DNA of 64,000 nt from Acidobacteriaceae bacterium. Lineage in GTDB: Bacteria > Acidobacteriota > Terriglobia > Terriglobales > Acidobacteriaceae. The position numbers were made by a program, and so were the translations under genes. This document shows, one piece after another, positions 27,463-37,427 of this stretch; positions within the stretch are counted from its first letter, which is position 1; the number at the start of each line of letters is the position of its first letter. Under the pieces are notes generated by a model that saw only the letters and a program-made list of their open reading frames with translations, searched no databases and was not told where the DNA came from. The stretch is taken from assembly GCA_025355385.1 (NCBI GenBank), contig JANXZS010000121.1:1-64000 (forward strand), written 5' to 3'.

Positions 27463-29949
27463 ATGAAAAAACTCGTCTGTCTATTCTTTGCGCTTTGTCT
27501 ATTTACAGCAGGCCAGCAAAATGCACACGCCCAGCAGGGTGGCCAAACATCCACCATTCCGCCAGGTTTCTGGGGAATGTCTTTCAACCAGTATTGCGAT
27601 ATCTCCAGCGCTTCCAACACGCCATGCAATGGGGGCAGCTTCGCTTTCCCGTCGGCTTCTCTGCAGGTGAACTGGTCGCGCACCCTAGGCTCTGGCATTA
27701 CCTGGAATACTTTGGAACTATGTGATCCCAATGGCAACTGGTGCCCTATTGCGGGATCCGGTTGCGCAGCAAATTACGACCCAACCCCGACAGATGAGCC
27801 GACTGGCGGCAAAGGAACCAATAACGCCCTAGCTACAGATATCAATGGCAAGGCAGTAACTTGCCTGAGACCGAACGGGATTGACGGGTTTTCCGCAGTA
27901 CAGATTTGCCCTACCGGAACCGGCGGCGGGAGTGCCCTGTGGTGTATGCCGGGGTTAACACCGAACCCTTGTATTCCAAGTAGTTATGCAAATACGACCT
28001 ATCCCATTGCGGCAAATAATCCCGCAAATTGCGCGTACACATGGAACTGGAACAACCTGAATCTTATGAACGGAGTTTCCTGGTACAAAGACCAGTTTGA
28101 TGAATTTGTCGGCCAATTCAACGGCTCAAATGGGGGCGTTCCACTGATGCTCACTCTGGCAGTGACTCCTGATTTTTTGAGTATTGAGGGATCGCGCTGC
28201 ACCGGCTTGCACACCTCGTACAATGGCACAGATCTGCACTGCTATGCGGTCCCTAATGTTGACTGCGCTTCAGAATTCAACTTCGGGCCATCGGTCGGCC
28301 TGTCTTTGCAGCCTTCCGAAGGCGGCTGCAATCAGGCCTGGGACGCCGATTCTTCCGTAAGCGCTGCCGCACTGGGAAATGGGACCGGGCCGAACAACTA
28401 TGTTAGTTACCTCGTGCAGGCTATGTTCAATCACATGTCAACGACGCAGTCCTTACAGTTCATAGAAATCGGCAATGAGCCGAACAACTGTAACTATTGG
28501 GACCATCGTGATGGCGGCGGCGGAGGCTCGAGTTCCAGCCCTTGCCCCAACAATAATGGTACCGGCAACTCCAGCGCCACGGCTAGCGGGAACGATTTGG
28601 TGAAGATGGGTCATGTGGTACGAACCGTTGCCCATAACACGGGCATCAACAAAACCGGTACAACCCCACTAATCGTATCTCCGCCGACAGTAGGCCCGGG
28701 AAGTTACACAGGATATCTGGCCACTATCTTGAACGAAATGAGTACTATGGCACTGGGGGGCGGAGTTGTCGTCGGAACAACTACGACAACAAATCAATTC
28801 GATGCGATTGGCTTCCACGGTTATTACGCGGCACCCTCAACCGATCCAACCGGCCAAGCAGATCAATGGTGCTACAACGAACCCGCAACAGGCGGAGGCG
28901 GAACGGCACTGGTCAACTGTCCTCAACCAGAAGGTTTCACTCAGACATGGTCTGAGATATTCTTTACTCTGAACAATGGTGGGTCTAATCCTTGCCCCAA
29001 CGGGAGTATTGGAGGCAGCGGAAACTACACCAATTGCGACCCGTACTACTCCTACTACGCGGCACTAGGAGGGTATCCTCCAACAATAGATACCGAGTAC
29101 AGCTGGCAAATCGGTACGAACGTCGTGAATGGTGACGAGCACGGAGCATCGGTAGCGCGAAGCGTCATTCTGCAGGCCCAGTTCTACCCCATGCTCACAG
29201 CCATCGATTGGTACGGAGAGGACTTCGGAACAGTCCCGCAAACAGCCTTTAACAATGGTTGCACCGCGGGCGGCCCACCATGTAACACATGCACAAGCGG
29301 TTTGCTGTCCCCGCCTTGTGATCCTGGTGGCGGCCCCGGGCAGTTATGGAGTCCGACAACCATTACAACTAACATTGATACCGATGCCTGCACGACCTTG
29401 TCCGCCACGCAAGGAGGATATCTCTGCAATGGTGGTCTGGCTTGGGAGGTCGCAAACAACTGGTTCAGGCAAGGGCCACTGTCAACACAACCTCGACGAG
29501 CAATTATTGCAGCGTCTGTCGGTTCGGCCCAGTCATGCACATGCTCTAACCCGACCGGCCACGCAGGCAACTGTTCGCCGACAGCCATCAGTGGTCTACC
29601 TCCAACCGGAATCTTCGTTTGTCAATTGGAAGAGTCTACATCCACTGGCACGAACCTGACCTACTTTGGCGAACTTGTATGGGACAACACAAAGGTGACC
29701 TTCCCTTGCAGTTCGTATTCCACGTCTGCGCAAAAGGCCGTGTGCGGAAATACGACCTACACGCTGCCCACCTATACGGAGCCGGGCGGCACAATGTCCA
29801 ACTTCCAAAACGGGACCTCGCAATGGCAGCCTCTGAGCGGAGTTGCTCCAACTACCATCGGGACTTCCCAAACTACAGTCCAAATCGGAGCGAAGCCGAT
29901 TCTGATTGAGAATCAGCACATCGTGACCGCTTTTACACCATCAAACTAA
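27463..29949 (+). CDS. Secreted clan GH-A-like glycosidase candidate, paralogue 1
   Basis: Strong start (GGAG before ATG) and signal peptide (LVCLFFALCLFTAGQQNAHA); 828 residues, Cys- and Asn-rich. I do not recognise a named family. The core reads as a TIM-barrel glycosidase: PPGFWGMSFNQYCDIS at the mature N-terminus, LTLAVTPDFLSIEGSRCTG, then QFIEIGNEPNNC, whose N-E-P is the acid/base motif of clan GH-A. DAIGFHGYYA and TIDTEYSWQIG follow, the latter offering a nucleophile Glu. The last 150 residues look like a separate beta domain (ANNWFRQGPLS to IGAKPILIENQ). The same core recurs at 30.2 kb. Substrate unknown. Confidence 0.6.
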   Translation: MKKLVCLFFALCLFTAGQQNAHAQQGGQTSTIPPGFWGMSFNQYCDISSASNTPCNGGSFAFPSASLQVNWSRTLGSGITWNTLELCDPNGNWCPIAGSGCAANYDPTPTDEPTGGKGTNNALATDINGKAVTCLRPNGIDGFSAVQICPTGTGGGSALWCMPGLTPNPCIPSSYANTTYPIAANNPANCAYTWNWNNLNLMNGVSWYKDQFDEFVGQFNGSNGGVPLMLTLAVTPDFLSIEGSRCTGLHTSYNGTDLHCYAVPNVDCASEFNFGPSVGLSLQPSEGGCNQAWDADSSVSAAALGNGTGPNNYVSYLVQAMFNHMSTTQSLQFIEIGNEPNNCNYWDHRDGGGGGSSSSPCPNNNGTGNSSATASGNDLVKMGHVVRTVAHNTGINKTGTTPLIVSPPTVGPGSYTGYLATILNEMSTMALGGGVVVGTTTTTNQFDAIGFHGYYAAPSTDPTGQADQWCYNEPATGGGGTALVNCPQPEGFTQTWSEIFFTLNNGGSNPCPNGSIGGSGNYTNCDPYYSYYAALGGYPPTIDTEYSWQIGTNVVNGDEHGASVARSVILQAQFYPMLTAIDWYGEDFGTVPQTAFNNGCTAGGPPCNTCTSGLLSPPCDPGGGPGQLWSPTTITTNIDTDACTTLSATQGGYLCNGGLAWEVANNWFRQGPLSTQPRRAIIAASVGSAQSCTCSNPTGHAGNCSPTAISGLPPTGIFVCQLEESTSTGTNLTYFGELVWDNTKVTFPCSSYSTSAQKAVCGNTTYTLPTYTEPGGTMSNFQNGTSQWQPLSGVAPTTIGTSQTTVQIGAKPILIENQHIVTAFTPSN

Positions 29950-30023
29950 CTGGTCTCGCGGATGAAAAATAGGCACGGTTTGGGCCGCTTCCATCGGCTC
30001 TTGTCTGTCATAACTGTCAACCT

Positions 30024-30059
30024 CGAACGGCCTGAGTGAGATATCACGCAGGCCGTTCG
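30024..30059 (+). terminator. Hairpin after the first GH-A-like gene
   Basis: CGAACGGCCTG and CAGGCCGTTCG form an 11-bp perfect stem around a 14-base loop. There is no clear T-run, so it could be a Rho-independent terminator of weak type or an mRNA-stability hairpin. Confidence 0.45.
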
Positions 30060-30098
30060 TCGCTTACCTGAGCGATCGTCTTGTAGCCACCGTTAATA

Positions 30099-30118
30099 AT
30101 AGTTAAGTAGGTTGACTA
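30099..30118. promoter_or_regulatory. MarR-type operator-like dyad (site G)
   Basis: ATAGTTAAGTAGGTTGACTA on the plus strand; its complement TAGTCAACCTACTTAACTAT follows the consensus. It lies about 105 bp before the second GH-A-like gene and the ETF genes behind it. Confidence 0.7.
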
Positions 30119-30224
30119 CATTTCCGTCATGCACTATCATCTACCAATGCAAAACCAGGAGCGCCTGTATCCAGCGATGCCTCCAGCCCAGGAGTGGCAC
30201 AGCGACGTTTTACAAGGAGAATGA

Positions 30225-33017
30225 ATGTCCCGCCGCTCTGCCCTTCTGTGTTTCCCCACACTGGCTCTGCTCGCCTTTGGCGGATGCGGGAGCGGACCGA
30301 GCGAGCCCACAACGCCCGCGGGCCTGCTCACTTCTGAGAGCCTTTCTTTTCCCAATACAGTGGTCGCCTCGACTGCTATGGCGCAGACGGTCTCACTCTC
30401 CAATCCGGGCAATGCCGCGCTCAGCATCAGCGGCATAACCATAACAGGGGCAAATGCGGGCGACTTCGCCCAGACCAACACCTGCGGAACCATGCTTGCT
30501 TCTGGAGCGAATTGCTCTATCGCGATTTCCTTCACTCCAGCCGCACCCGGCAACTTCACCGCGACTCTTACCGTGTCCGACAACGCTACTGGGACAATGA
30601 ACTCAGCCACGCTTCAACTCACGGGGGCGGGCATTTCTGCGCCCGCGCCGATGGCGATACTCATTCCGGCAAGTCTTAGTTTCCCCAATACGACTGCCAC
30701 CACGTCGACCTCACCGCAGATCCTCACGCTTAGCAATCCGGGCACTGCAGCGCTCAACATATCCACCATCAGCATCACAGGGGCCAACCCAATAGACTTC
30801 ACCGAGACCAACAACTGTGGCAGCACGCTGGCAGCGAATGCAACCTGCGCAATTTCGGTGACGTTTACGCCGGCGGCGGCTGCTACCTTTGCTGCCAACC
30901 TTTCTGTTGCGGATAACGCGTCAGGCTCGGCCCAAACATCTGTTCTGACCGGCACTGGCACTGCAACACCAGTACCAATCGCCGTACTGACTCCTTCGAG
31001 CCTGTCAATGCCGACAACAACCCTAAACACCACGTCCACGGCGCAAATGATTACGCTGACGAACACAGGCGCGGCGACGCTGAACATCGCCGGCATCACG
31101 GTTACTGGGGCCAATCCGGCGGACTTTGCCGAAGCCAATACGTGCGGATCGACGCTCTTGGTTAACGCGAGTTGCGAGATTTCGGTTACATTTACGCCGC
31201 AGTCGCCTGCCCCCTTTACGGCGAGCATCTCCGTCGCAGACAATGCTGCTGGTTCTGTCCAAACGGCTGCAATCAAAGGAACCGGCATTGTGGCAGCGTT
31301 GAACCCGATTCCCCTCAGCTTCTATGGATTCACTGTTAACACGGGCTGCGACATCTCGAACGAGCGCCCTACTAACCAGGCATTAAATTGCAACAGCACA
31401 GAGAGCCACTCGATGCCGGGGTTGCCATTCAGCTGGTCACGCTCGCTCGGTTCAAGCACTTTGAAATGGAGTGACCTGGAGGAGTGTGACCCGACCGGGA
31501 GTGTCTGTCCGATTGCCGGTCATGGCTGCGACAGGAATGGCGTTGGGGCAAATGGTGTCAAGTGCTCGAAGTCATTTCTGTATGCTGGCTGCCAGCCAAA
31601 CCTGAAGTCCCCTACTGACCCTGCCAACTGCGCCTACTATTGGACCCAATTTGATTTCTTCACACATCTCTACAACACAGGCAACGTGGACTGGATGTAC
31701 ACACTCACCAGTACGCCGGACTTTCTCAGCGTAGAAGGATCGCGCTGCACCGGCGCGGGCATCGGAAATAACGGTGCTGACCTAACGTGCGCATACGCGG
31801 CGAATCCCAACTGCTCGGGCACTGGCGCGGCAGACGGGCAGTGCGTGCCCCCTTACGACCTCGACTCTACGCCCGGAAGCGGCGATGGCAAAGGCACGGA
31901 TCAGAACCTCCTTTACTTCCTCACCGCTCTCATGACCCACATGGAGATCAATTCCGAAAGTATCCAGTATATCGAGATATGGAATGAGCCTTCCACGTGC
32001 CAGGCGTGGAACCACTCTGACGGCTCGCAAAATTGTGGCGTGCCTGCAACAGGAGCGGTGGCAACGGCAACCGACCTGGCAAGAATTGCGTCTGATGCCC
32101 GTGCGCTGGTCCATCAATACGATCCACGAGTGTTGATCACTTCGCCGCCGACCGCTGGTGGCACTTCCAGCTACGCCTATATGCAGACGATTCTCACAGC
32201 GGGAGCCACTCCATACGACCTGGTCGGCTTCCATGGCTACGATATTCTCCCGGTTCCGGGAGGCACAGGCGCCTGTCCATCTCTTTGCCCCGTTCCGGAG
32301 TACGAAGTTTCAGAATGGGCTGCACTGCAGAATGTGCTTACTACGCTCAACCTCACATCGCTGAAGGCGATCAACACGGAGTTCAGTTGGGGCGGATATC
32401 AGAATGTGACAATTCCGGATATGCGCGCGGCACAGGCAGCACGGCTATATATTCTCCAGGAATCGTTCTACCCTGCGCTGCAGCGAGTGGGTTGGTATGG
32501 CGAGGACTTTCCGGTGGACAACACGCCCGACCCAAACAACCCCGGACATCCCAACGGAGGTACCGGCGAGTTCTGGGCATCGGGCGCTACCAACGTTTCC
32601 GACGGCTGTACGGTACCCGACCCGATCCAGGGTGGGTACGACTGCCCGGCCGGACTCGCCATGCAGCAGGTCAAGAAGTGGACTCTGGGTGCAACCTATT
32701 CTGCTCCCTGCAGCTGCAGTGCCAGTCCCAACGGTGGCAGCTGCGCAGCGACACCGGCGACAGGAGTCTGGCAATGCTCCATCAGCAAGCCGGGCGGTTA
32801 CTCCGGTCTCTTGGTTTGGGATAGCACTTACACTACTTATCCGTGTCCTACTACGCCAGCTGCCGCAACCGCCCCCTGTGGGTCCGGCACATTTACGGTA
32901 CCTCCTTCCTATTCGAACGATTGGGAAGATTTGAATGGCAATGTGAACGGATTGCAGGGATCGACCGTGACAATCGGTGCCAAGCCCATTCTCTTGGAAA
33001 ATGAGGTCTTTCCGTAG
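30225..33017 (+). CDS. Lipoprotein with three Ig-like repeats and a GH-A-like glycosidase domain, paralogue 2
   Basis: AAGGAG precedes the ATG; 930 residues. The signal ends LLAFGGCGSG, a lipobox. Residues about 38-345 are three tandem choice-of-anchor-D/ASH-type Ig domains, each with SLSFPNT- or SLSMPTT-like starts and a TCGS/ANCSISVTFTP core. The rest parallels the 27.5-kb paralogue: FYGFTVNTGCDIS, TSTPDFLSVEGSRCTG, acid/base QYIEIWNEPSTC, DLVGFHGYD, and nucleophile candidate AINTEFSWGGYQ. A closing beta domain ends IGAKPILLENEV. The Ig stalk would hold the enzyme away from the membrane. Catalysis is inferred from the two Glu motifs only. It leads a unit that continues into etfB and etfA. 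Confidence 0.62.
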   Translation: MSRRSALLCFPTLALLAFGGCGSGPSEPTTPAGLLTSESLSFPNTVVASTAMAQTVSLSNPGNAALSISGITITGANAGDFAQTNTCGTMLASGANCSIAISFTPAAPGNFTATLTVSDNATGTMNSATLQLTGAGISAPAPMAILIPASLSFPNTTATTSTSPQILTLSNPGTAALNISTISITGANPIDFTETNNCGSTLAANATCAISVTFTPAAAATFAANLSVADNASGSAQTSVLTGTGTATPVPIAVLTPSSLSMPTTTLNTTSTAQMITLTNTGAATLNIAGITVTGANPADFAEANTCGSTLLVNASCEISVTFTPQSPAPFTASISVADNAAGSVQTAAIKGTGIVAALNPIPLSFYGFTVNTGCDISNERPTNQALNCNSTESHSMPGLPFSWSRSLGSSTLKWSDLEECDPTGSVCPIAGHGCDRNGVGANGVKCSKSFLYAGCQPNLKSPTDPANCAYYWTQFDFFTHLYNTGNVDWMYTLTSTPDFLSVEGSRCTGAGIGNNGADLTCAYAANPNCSGTGAADGQCVPPYDLDSTPGSGDGKGTDQNLLYFLTALMTHMEINSESIQYIEIWNEPSTCQAWNHSDGSQNCGVPATGAVATATDLARIASDARALVHQYDPRVLITSPPTAGGTSSYAYMQTILTAGATPYDLVGFHGYDILPVPGGTGACPSLCPVPEYEVSEWAALQNVLTTLNLTSLKAINTEFSWGGYQNVTIPDMRAAQAARLYILQESFYPALQRVGWYGEDFPVDNTPDPNNPGHPNGGTGEFWASGATNVSDGCTVPDPIQGGYDCPAGLAMQQVKKWTLGATYSAPCSCSASPNGGSCAATPATGVWQCSISKPGGYSGLLVWDSTYTTYPCPTTPAAATAPCGSGTFTVPPSYSNDWEDLNGNVNGLQGSTVTIGAKPILLENEVFP
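30335..31285 (+). repeat. Three tandem ~310-bp coding repeats (Ig-like modules)
   Basis: The three modules of the lipoprotein gene resemble each other in DNA as well as protein (about 30335-30640, 30655-30960, 30980-31285). Recombination between them could change stalk length. Confidence 0.65.
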
Positions 33018-33077
33018 CACTGGATTCGAGACGCAGAACGTTAAGCATTTAAGTGGAGATATCGTGGGCCGCATCAA

Positions 33078-33842
33078 ATGAAGATCATCGTAGCCATCAA
33101 GCAAGTGCCCGAACGCGACGCAGCGCTCACCATCGGTCCGGATGGCAAGTGGATCAATGAGAGCGATCTCACGTACACCACCAATGAGCCCGACGCCTAT
33201 GCGCTCGAAGAAGCCCTCCAACTCAAGGAGAAGAATGGAGGCGAAGTCATTGCTCTCTGCGCGGGGCCCGAGCGTGCCGCCTCGACCCTCCACGAGGCCC
33301 TCGCCAAAGGCGCCGACCGAGCCATCCATATCTTGGCTGACGATCTGGTACAACGAGACACTCTTGCGCTCGCGCAATTGATCGCCGACGCCATCCGCCC
33401 CGAGTTTCCTGATCTCATCCTCATCGGTATACAGTCTGACGACCTCGGTTTAGGTCAGACAGGCGTCGTCCTCGCTGAGCGACTCGGCATCCCCCACGCC
33501 ACCATTATCACGCGTGGGGAAATGACTCCTATAGGACTGCGCGTGAAGCGGGAGCTCGAAGACGGATGGTTCCAGAACGTCGACATGCCGCTACCCGCGC
33601 TGCTCGCCATCCACTCGGGCGGCAACAAGCTGCGTTACGCGACGCTGATGAGTATCAAGAAAGCGAAGAGCAAGGAGACGCGGACCGTCGAGACTGCCAC
33701 CTCGACTGTGCGCGCGAACCTCACGCTTGAACGCGTTTATTTGCCGAAGAAGCAGAAGCGCACGGAAATGCTCAAGGGCACACCGGCCGAGATCGCCGCC
33801 CAGTTGGTCGAGAAGCTGAAGTTCGAGTTGAGGGTGCTATGA
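33078..33842 (+). CDS. etfB: Electron-transfer flavoprotein, beta subunit
   Basis: The 254-residue protein starts MKIIVAIKQVPERDAALTIG and has the ETF-beta landmarks: NEPDAYALEEALQLKE, ALAKGADRAIHI, GIQSDDLGLGQTGVVLAERLG and a Lys-rich C-terminal region that cradles AMP. ETF carries electrons from acyl-CoA dehydrogenases, here presumably the glutaryl-CoA dehydrogenase at 4-5 kb, to ETF-quinone oxidoreductase. It overlaps the start of etfA by 4 bases (ATGA). It lies 60 bp after the GH-A-like lipoprotein on the same strand. Confidence 0.92.
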   Translation: MKIIVAIKQVPERDAALTIGPDGKWINESDLTYTTNEPDAYALEEALQLKEKNGGEVIALCAGPERAASTLHEALAKGADRAIHILADDLVQRDTLALAQLIADAIRPEFPDLILIGIQSDDLGLGQTGVVLAERLGIPHATIITRGEMTPIGLRVKRELEDGWFQNVDMPLPALLAIHSGGNKLRYATLMSIKKAKSKETRTVETATSTVRANLTLERVYLPKKQKRTEMLKGTPAEIAAQLVEKLKFELRVL

Positions 33843-34809
33843 CCGGAGTGCTCGTTGCTGTTGATCAATGGTTGGCGGGGCTAAGCCGGATCAGCCTCGA
33901 GACTCTCGCTGCGGGCCAGCAGTTGGCGAAAGCACGGGGGGTAGAATGCTCGGCCGTGGTGCTGGGCGAAGGCATCACGACTCTAGCGAATGGACTCAGC
34001 GGAAAGAACCTGGCCAAGGTGTTTGTGGTCGAGCATCCGCTGCTGAAGAACTACACTGCGGATGGCTATGTCCACGTGCTCGAGCAGGTCGTAAGACAGA
34101 CCGCGCCCGCATATGTTCTCTTCCCGCATACATACCAAGTGCGGGACTTTGCGCCGGCATTGGCAGCGCGTTTTGAGCAGGTGTTGGTCTCCGATGTGAT
34201 TGCGATTCAAGACGGTCCGTTTTTGTGAGGCAGCTCTTTCAGGGCAAACTTAACGCCGATTACAGGCACGCGGGCCGCAATCCATGTTTGGTCTCGATCC
34301 AGGCGGGCAGCTTCCGTCCCGAGATGCTCGAGGTCGGAGGCGAGGCGGCGATAGAGGTGATCGCTGTCGACCTCACGCCCGCGCAAATTCGCACTAGACC
34401 GAGCGAACCGTTCCGCGAATCGGCGCATGCGATAGATCTGGCGGCCGCCCCGGTAATTGTTGCGGTCGGTCGCGGCATCCGCGAACAGCAAAGTATTCCC
34501 CAGTTGCAAGACTTGGCCGATGCCCTGGGCGCAGAGTTGGCCGACTCGCGTCCCGTCTGCGACGCGGAGTGGCTGCCCATGGAACGCCTGGTGGGTAGCT
34601 CTGGCCACACGGCTGCTCCGAAGCTCTATCTGGCCGTTGGAATCTCCGGTGCGATTCAGCACATAGTCGGCATGAAGGGATCGAGGACCGTCATCGCTAT
34701 TAACAAGGACGAGAACGCGCCTATCTTCGAGATGGCGGACTACGGCATCGCCGGAGACCTTTTTGAGATCGTCCCGGCACTCATAGAGGCCATAAATGAA
34801 GCAAAGTGA
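33839..34809 (+). pseudogene. etfA: Electron-transfer flavoprotein alpha subunit, split at a T-run
   Basis: Two adjoining frames together give a full alpha subunit (about 323 residues). The first (33839-34228, 129 aa) carries the N-terminal domain, LVAVDQWLAGLSRISLE to VSDVIAIQDGPFL. The second (34225-34809, 194 aa) holds the FAD domain: VRQLFQGKLNADYRHAG, SSGHTAAPKLYLAVGISGAI and INKDENAPIFEMADYGI. The break is at TTTTT (34220-34224); one extra T restores the reading P-F-F-V-R-Q. As written, the stop TGA overlaps a GTG start (GTGA), so the halves might be made as two chains by coupled translation. A read error is the simplest explanation; if so, this is an intact gene. Confidence 0.85.
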
Positions 34810-34887
34810 GACGCGGCCTAGATCCTTGAGGTAGAAAAAGCCCTCGCGCCACTGATCTCCGAGGTAGCGTTTGACCGTTTTGACCGC

Positions 34888-37253
34888 TCACGCTTTCGAT
34901 TCAGCAATGATTCGGTCGTACGTGGAACGCGCATGCTCATAGGCTCTCTTAGCTTCTTCTATTTCTTTGGGCCGTATCCGTGACGACTTACTATCCCAGC
35001 AAACGTCTACGGCTTTGCGGCACCACTGTGCGCTCGCCTGCGAAGCCCGTATGGGGGCATTGTCGACCAATACCTCAATCGGATTTGTGTGCGATGAGGG
35101 CATCACTCGCAGGGCAATCCAACTACTCCTGTCGATCTTCTGGCTAAACTCCAACTCATGAAGAGCACCATCCGCTTGAATCTCGGACTGCTGCACGGCC
35201 ACTCCATTCACAATTAATTCGACAGGGACCTTGCGCGTTTGCCCGATGCGAGCGCGTTCAAGATGCCACTGTGGCTTTTCCTGTAGGGGCGAGTTGGCGA
35301 TGCGCTTCGTGACGTCGGTGATTTCCGGCTCCAACCGCGCGCAAATCTGTGCGGTCACCCGCACGCCCGAGCAGCCTACGGCGTTTACACGCCAGTTCGA
35401 TACCGGCGAGCCGCTTTCAGAAACAACTTTGAGGTTGAAAATATGGCTCCTGCCATCACCCACGTAAGAGCGACCCGCCCTAATGCCAGATATCCAATCG
35501 CTATAGCCGGCGTCGCCAATTGGGCGCTTGTCTAGCTTCACGTAGCTGCGGCCGTCGCCGACGCGAACGTCGGTGAGGCATGGAAAGTCGGTCTCCCCCG
35601 CGAGCGTCGTGCGAAATCCGCAGTTGAGTGTGTGATACCAGATGTTCAGTTCCGCATGCGGGAGCGTATCGCACGTGGAGACGAAGTTGACCACTCGGTG
35701 AGTCACATCTACGATGTACTCATTTGCGCCAATGCCATCAAAGCGCGGCATTAGGTAGTTCGGCAGCTCCTGCGTGTCCACCACCAACCCGAAGCCCGAA
35801 TGCGCGTAGCCGACCACCGCACCCTGAGCCTTGGCCCACTTGAGAATTGGTATGTTCCAGCTTGGCCAGTCATCCAGTGTCGGCGCACCGGGGAAGTTCT
35901 GCTTCGTCAGGCGCAACAATACCAAGTGTCCGCAATGACTGGATGGGAAACCGGAGATCTCAAGGTCATAGCGGAGCAGCGCTGCCCCCTGTGTCATCGA
36001 TGGATTCAGACTCATGTCCATATGCTTCATTGTCGAAGACGCAAACTGGCGGACGTGTCCGCTGAAAAATTGACGCTGGTAGTAGAAGCCGGGACCCCAC
36101 GTTAATACATCGCCCAGATCTAGCGCCTCGCCCTGCACTTGCCGATACATAACATCAGGCGTCACTCCTTCAGACGGACTATCGTAGTGCGCGCATCCAG
36201 CAGCGTGAATATGAGTATCGCCGCTGTAGTAACCAAAGTCTGAGGGTTTCACCCACCGTTTCAACTCAAGCTTCATCGACGCGACTCCAGCATCTCCTAT
36301 CGCGAGGGTTTTCTTCTCTCGCAGATACTCCGGACCGCGACCGTAATCCACATCGAAAGTGCCAGCCGGAAGTCGGATCGCCTCACCGTCTTTCCGGTAT
36401 ATATGCCGCTCAAACCACAAGTCGGGCAGTGCGCGTTTTCCCTGTGCCGGATAGACCCTTCCGAGTGAGTCGGTGATCAGCAAAGAAGCGGTCGTTGGCA
36501 AACCGTCCTCGTCGTGGATTCTCACAGACACATCCTTCGCCGGACGGCAGTCAAATAGCACCGGCAGCATCGAGTAGAAAAATGGATACTGCTCGGTCAG
36601 CGAGCCCGCACTCGTCTGCGCGCGGAACGTAGCCTCGCGCTTACCCTGGTCCCTGCTATAGATCTGCACGATCCGATACTCGATGGCAAGCCCGGAGAGC
36701 GTTTCCAGAAGCGGAGGCTTGTCCCACAGATTGACTGCAATCCACCGGTTTTTCGCCTCGATGAGTCAACTGCGCCAATGCTTCCATCGTGAGCCGCTAT
36801 GCTCGCTCCGTTGGATTGCCGTCCCATCGGGCCCGCCTGCTGGCAACCGAGGTTCAAGGTTGAGGCGTCGCCCGCATCGTTTAGAACTTTTACCAGGAAG
36901 GTCGTCCATCCCTGTTCGACCAGTTCAGCCTTGGCTCGACCGCGCGACAAGGTTACTCGATCTTCCGGATTGATTTCAATGTTCAGCAGTACATATGCGT
37001 CGAGTACTTCCTGGATACTACTCACCCCAGCGGCTTCAGTGTGGCTATTAAAGGCAGCCTGAAGCGCCGCACGTTGTGCCGCCGGAAGCGGCTCGCCGAT
37101 CGACTGCAATGCATCAAGGAGCCGTTTGATTTGGGCCGCCAGAGGCTGCAAGGCGACCGTGGTCGCACCCAAAGCCGGTGCGCTGCGCAGCAGCACCTCG
37201 GCTCCTGCGGCCATGAGGGCAATTTGGCTAAACGTGCGACGCGTCGTGAACAT
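34888..37253 (-). pseudogene. CehA/McbA-family metallohydrolase (PHP-type), frameshifted
   Basis: The N-terminal frame starts at 37253 with a Tat signal (FTTRRTFSQIALMAAGAEV) and reads to LVKVLNDAGDASTLN. The C-terminal frame continues with IVQIYSRDQGKREATFRAQT, the metal motif DFGYYSGDTHIHAAGC, GYAHSGFGLVVD and TTLAGETDFPC. A run of five A on the coding strand (36749-36753 as TTTTT) marks the switch: one more A gives KNRWIAVNLWDKPP, as the family expects. Full length would be near 788 residues. CehA and McbA hydrolyse carbaryl-type esters, but this family is broad and the substrate is open. It is divergent from the CocE-like gene with site H between. Damage may be a read error. Confidence 0.8.
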
Positions 37254-37345
37254 TTTGGATGCCCTCACGTGCAGTTTCACCCCGACTGAGGGGTCTTCAA
37301 CATGTGCGCGTTATTTTGCGAGAATATAGCCTATTATTTGCGATA

Positions 37346-37365
37346 TAGTCAACTTACTTATCTAT
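37346..37365. promoter_or_regulatory. MarR-type operator-like dyad (site H)
   Basis: TAGTCAACTTACTTATCTAT, one or two mismatches from the consensus arms. It is placed between the divergent CehA/McbA-like and CocE-like genes. Confidence 0.65.
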
Positions 37366-37427
37366 GTTAGTAAATAATATGGAATCGTTCACCGCGGGCC
37401 ACGCTCTGATCGAATAGAAAGGGGATC

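Noticed and set aside
30335-31285. CRISPR-like or satellite repeat
   Set aside because: The periodicity is about 310 bp and coding, explained by three Ig-like domains. No short spaced direct repeats of CRISPR type were seen anywhere in the window.
34220-34228. Programmed -1 frameshift in etfA
   Set aside because: The run G-TTT-TTG is not a proper X-XXY-YYZ slippery site and ETF-alpha genes are not known to use one; an indel error is simpler.
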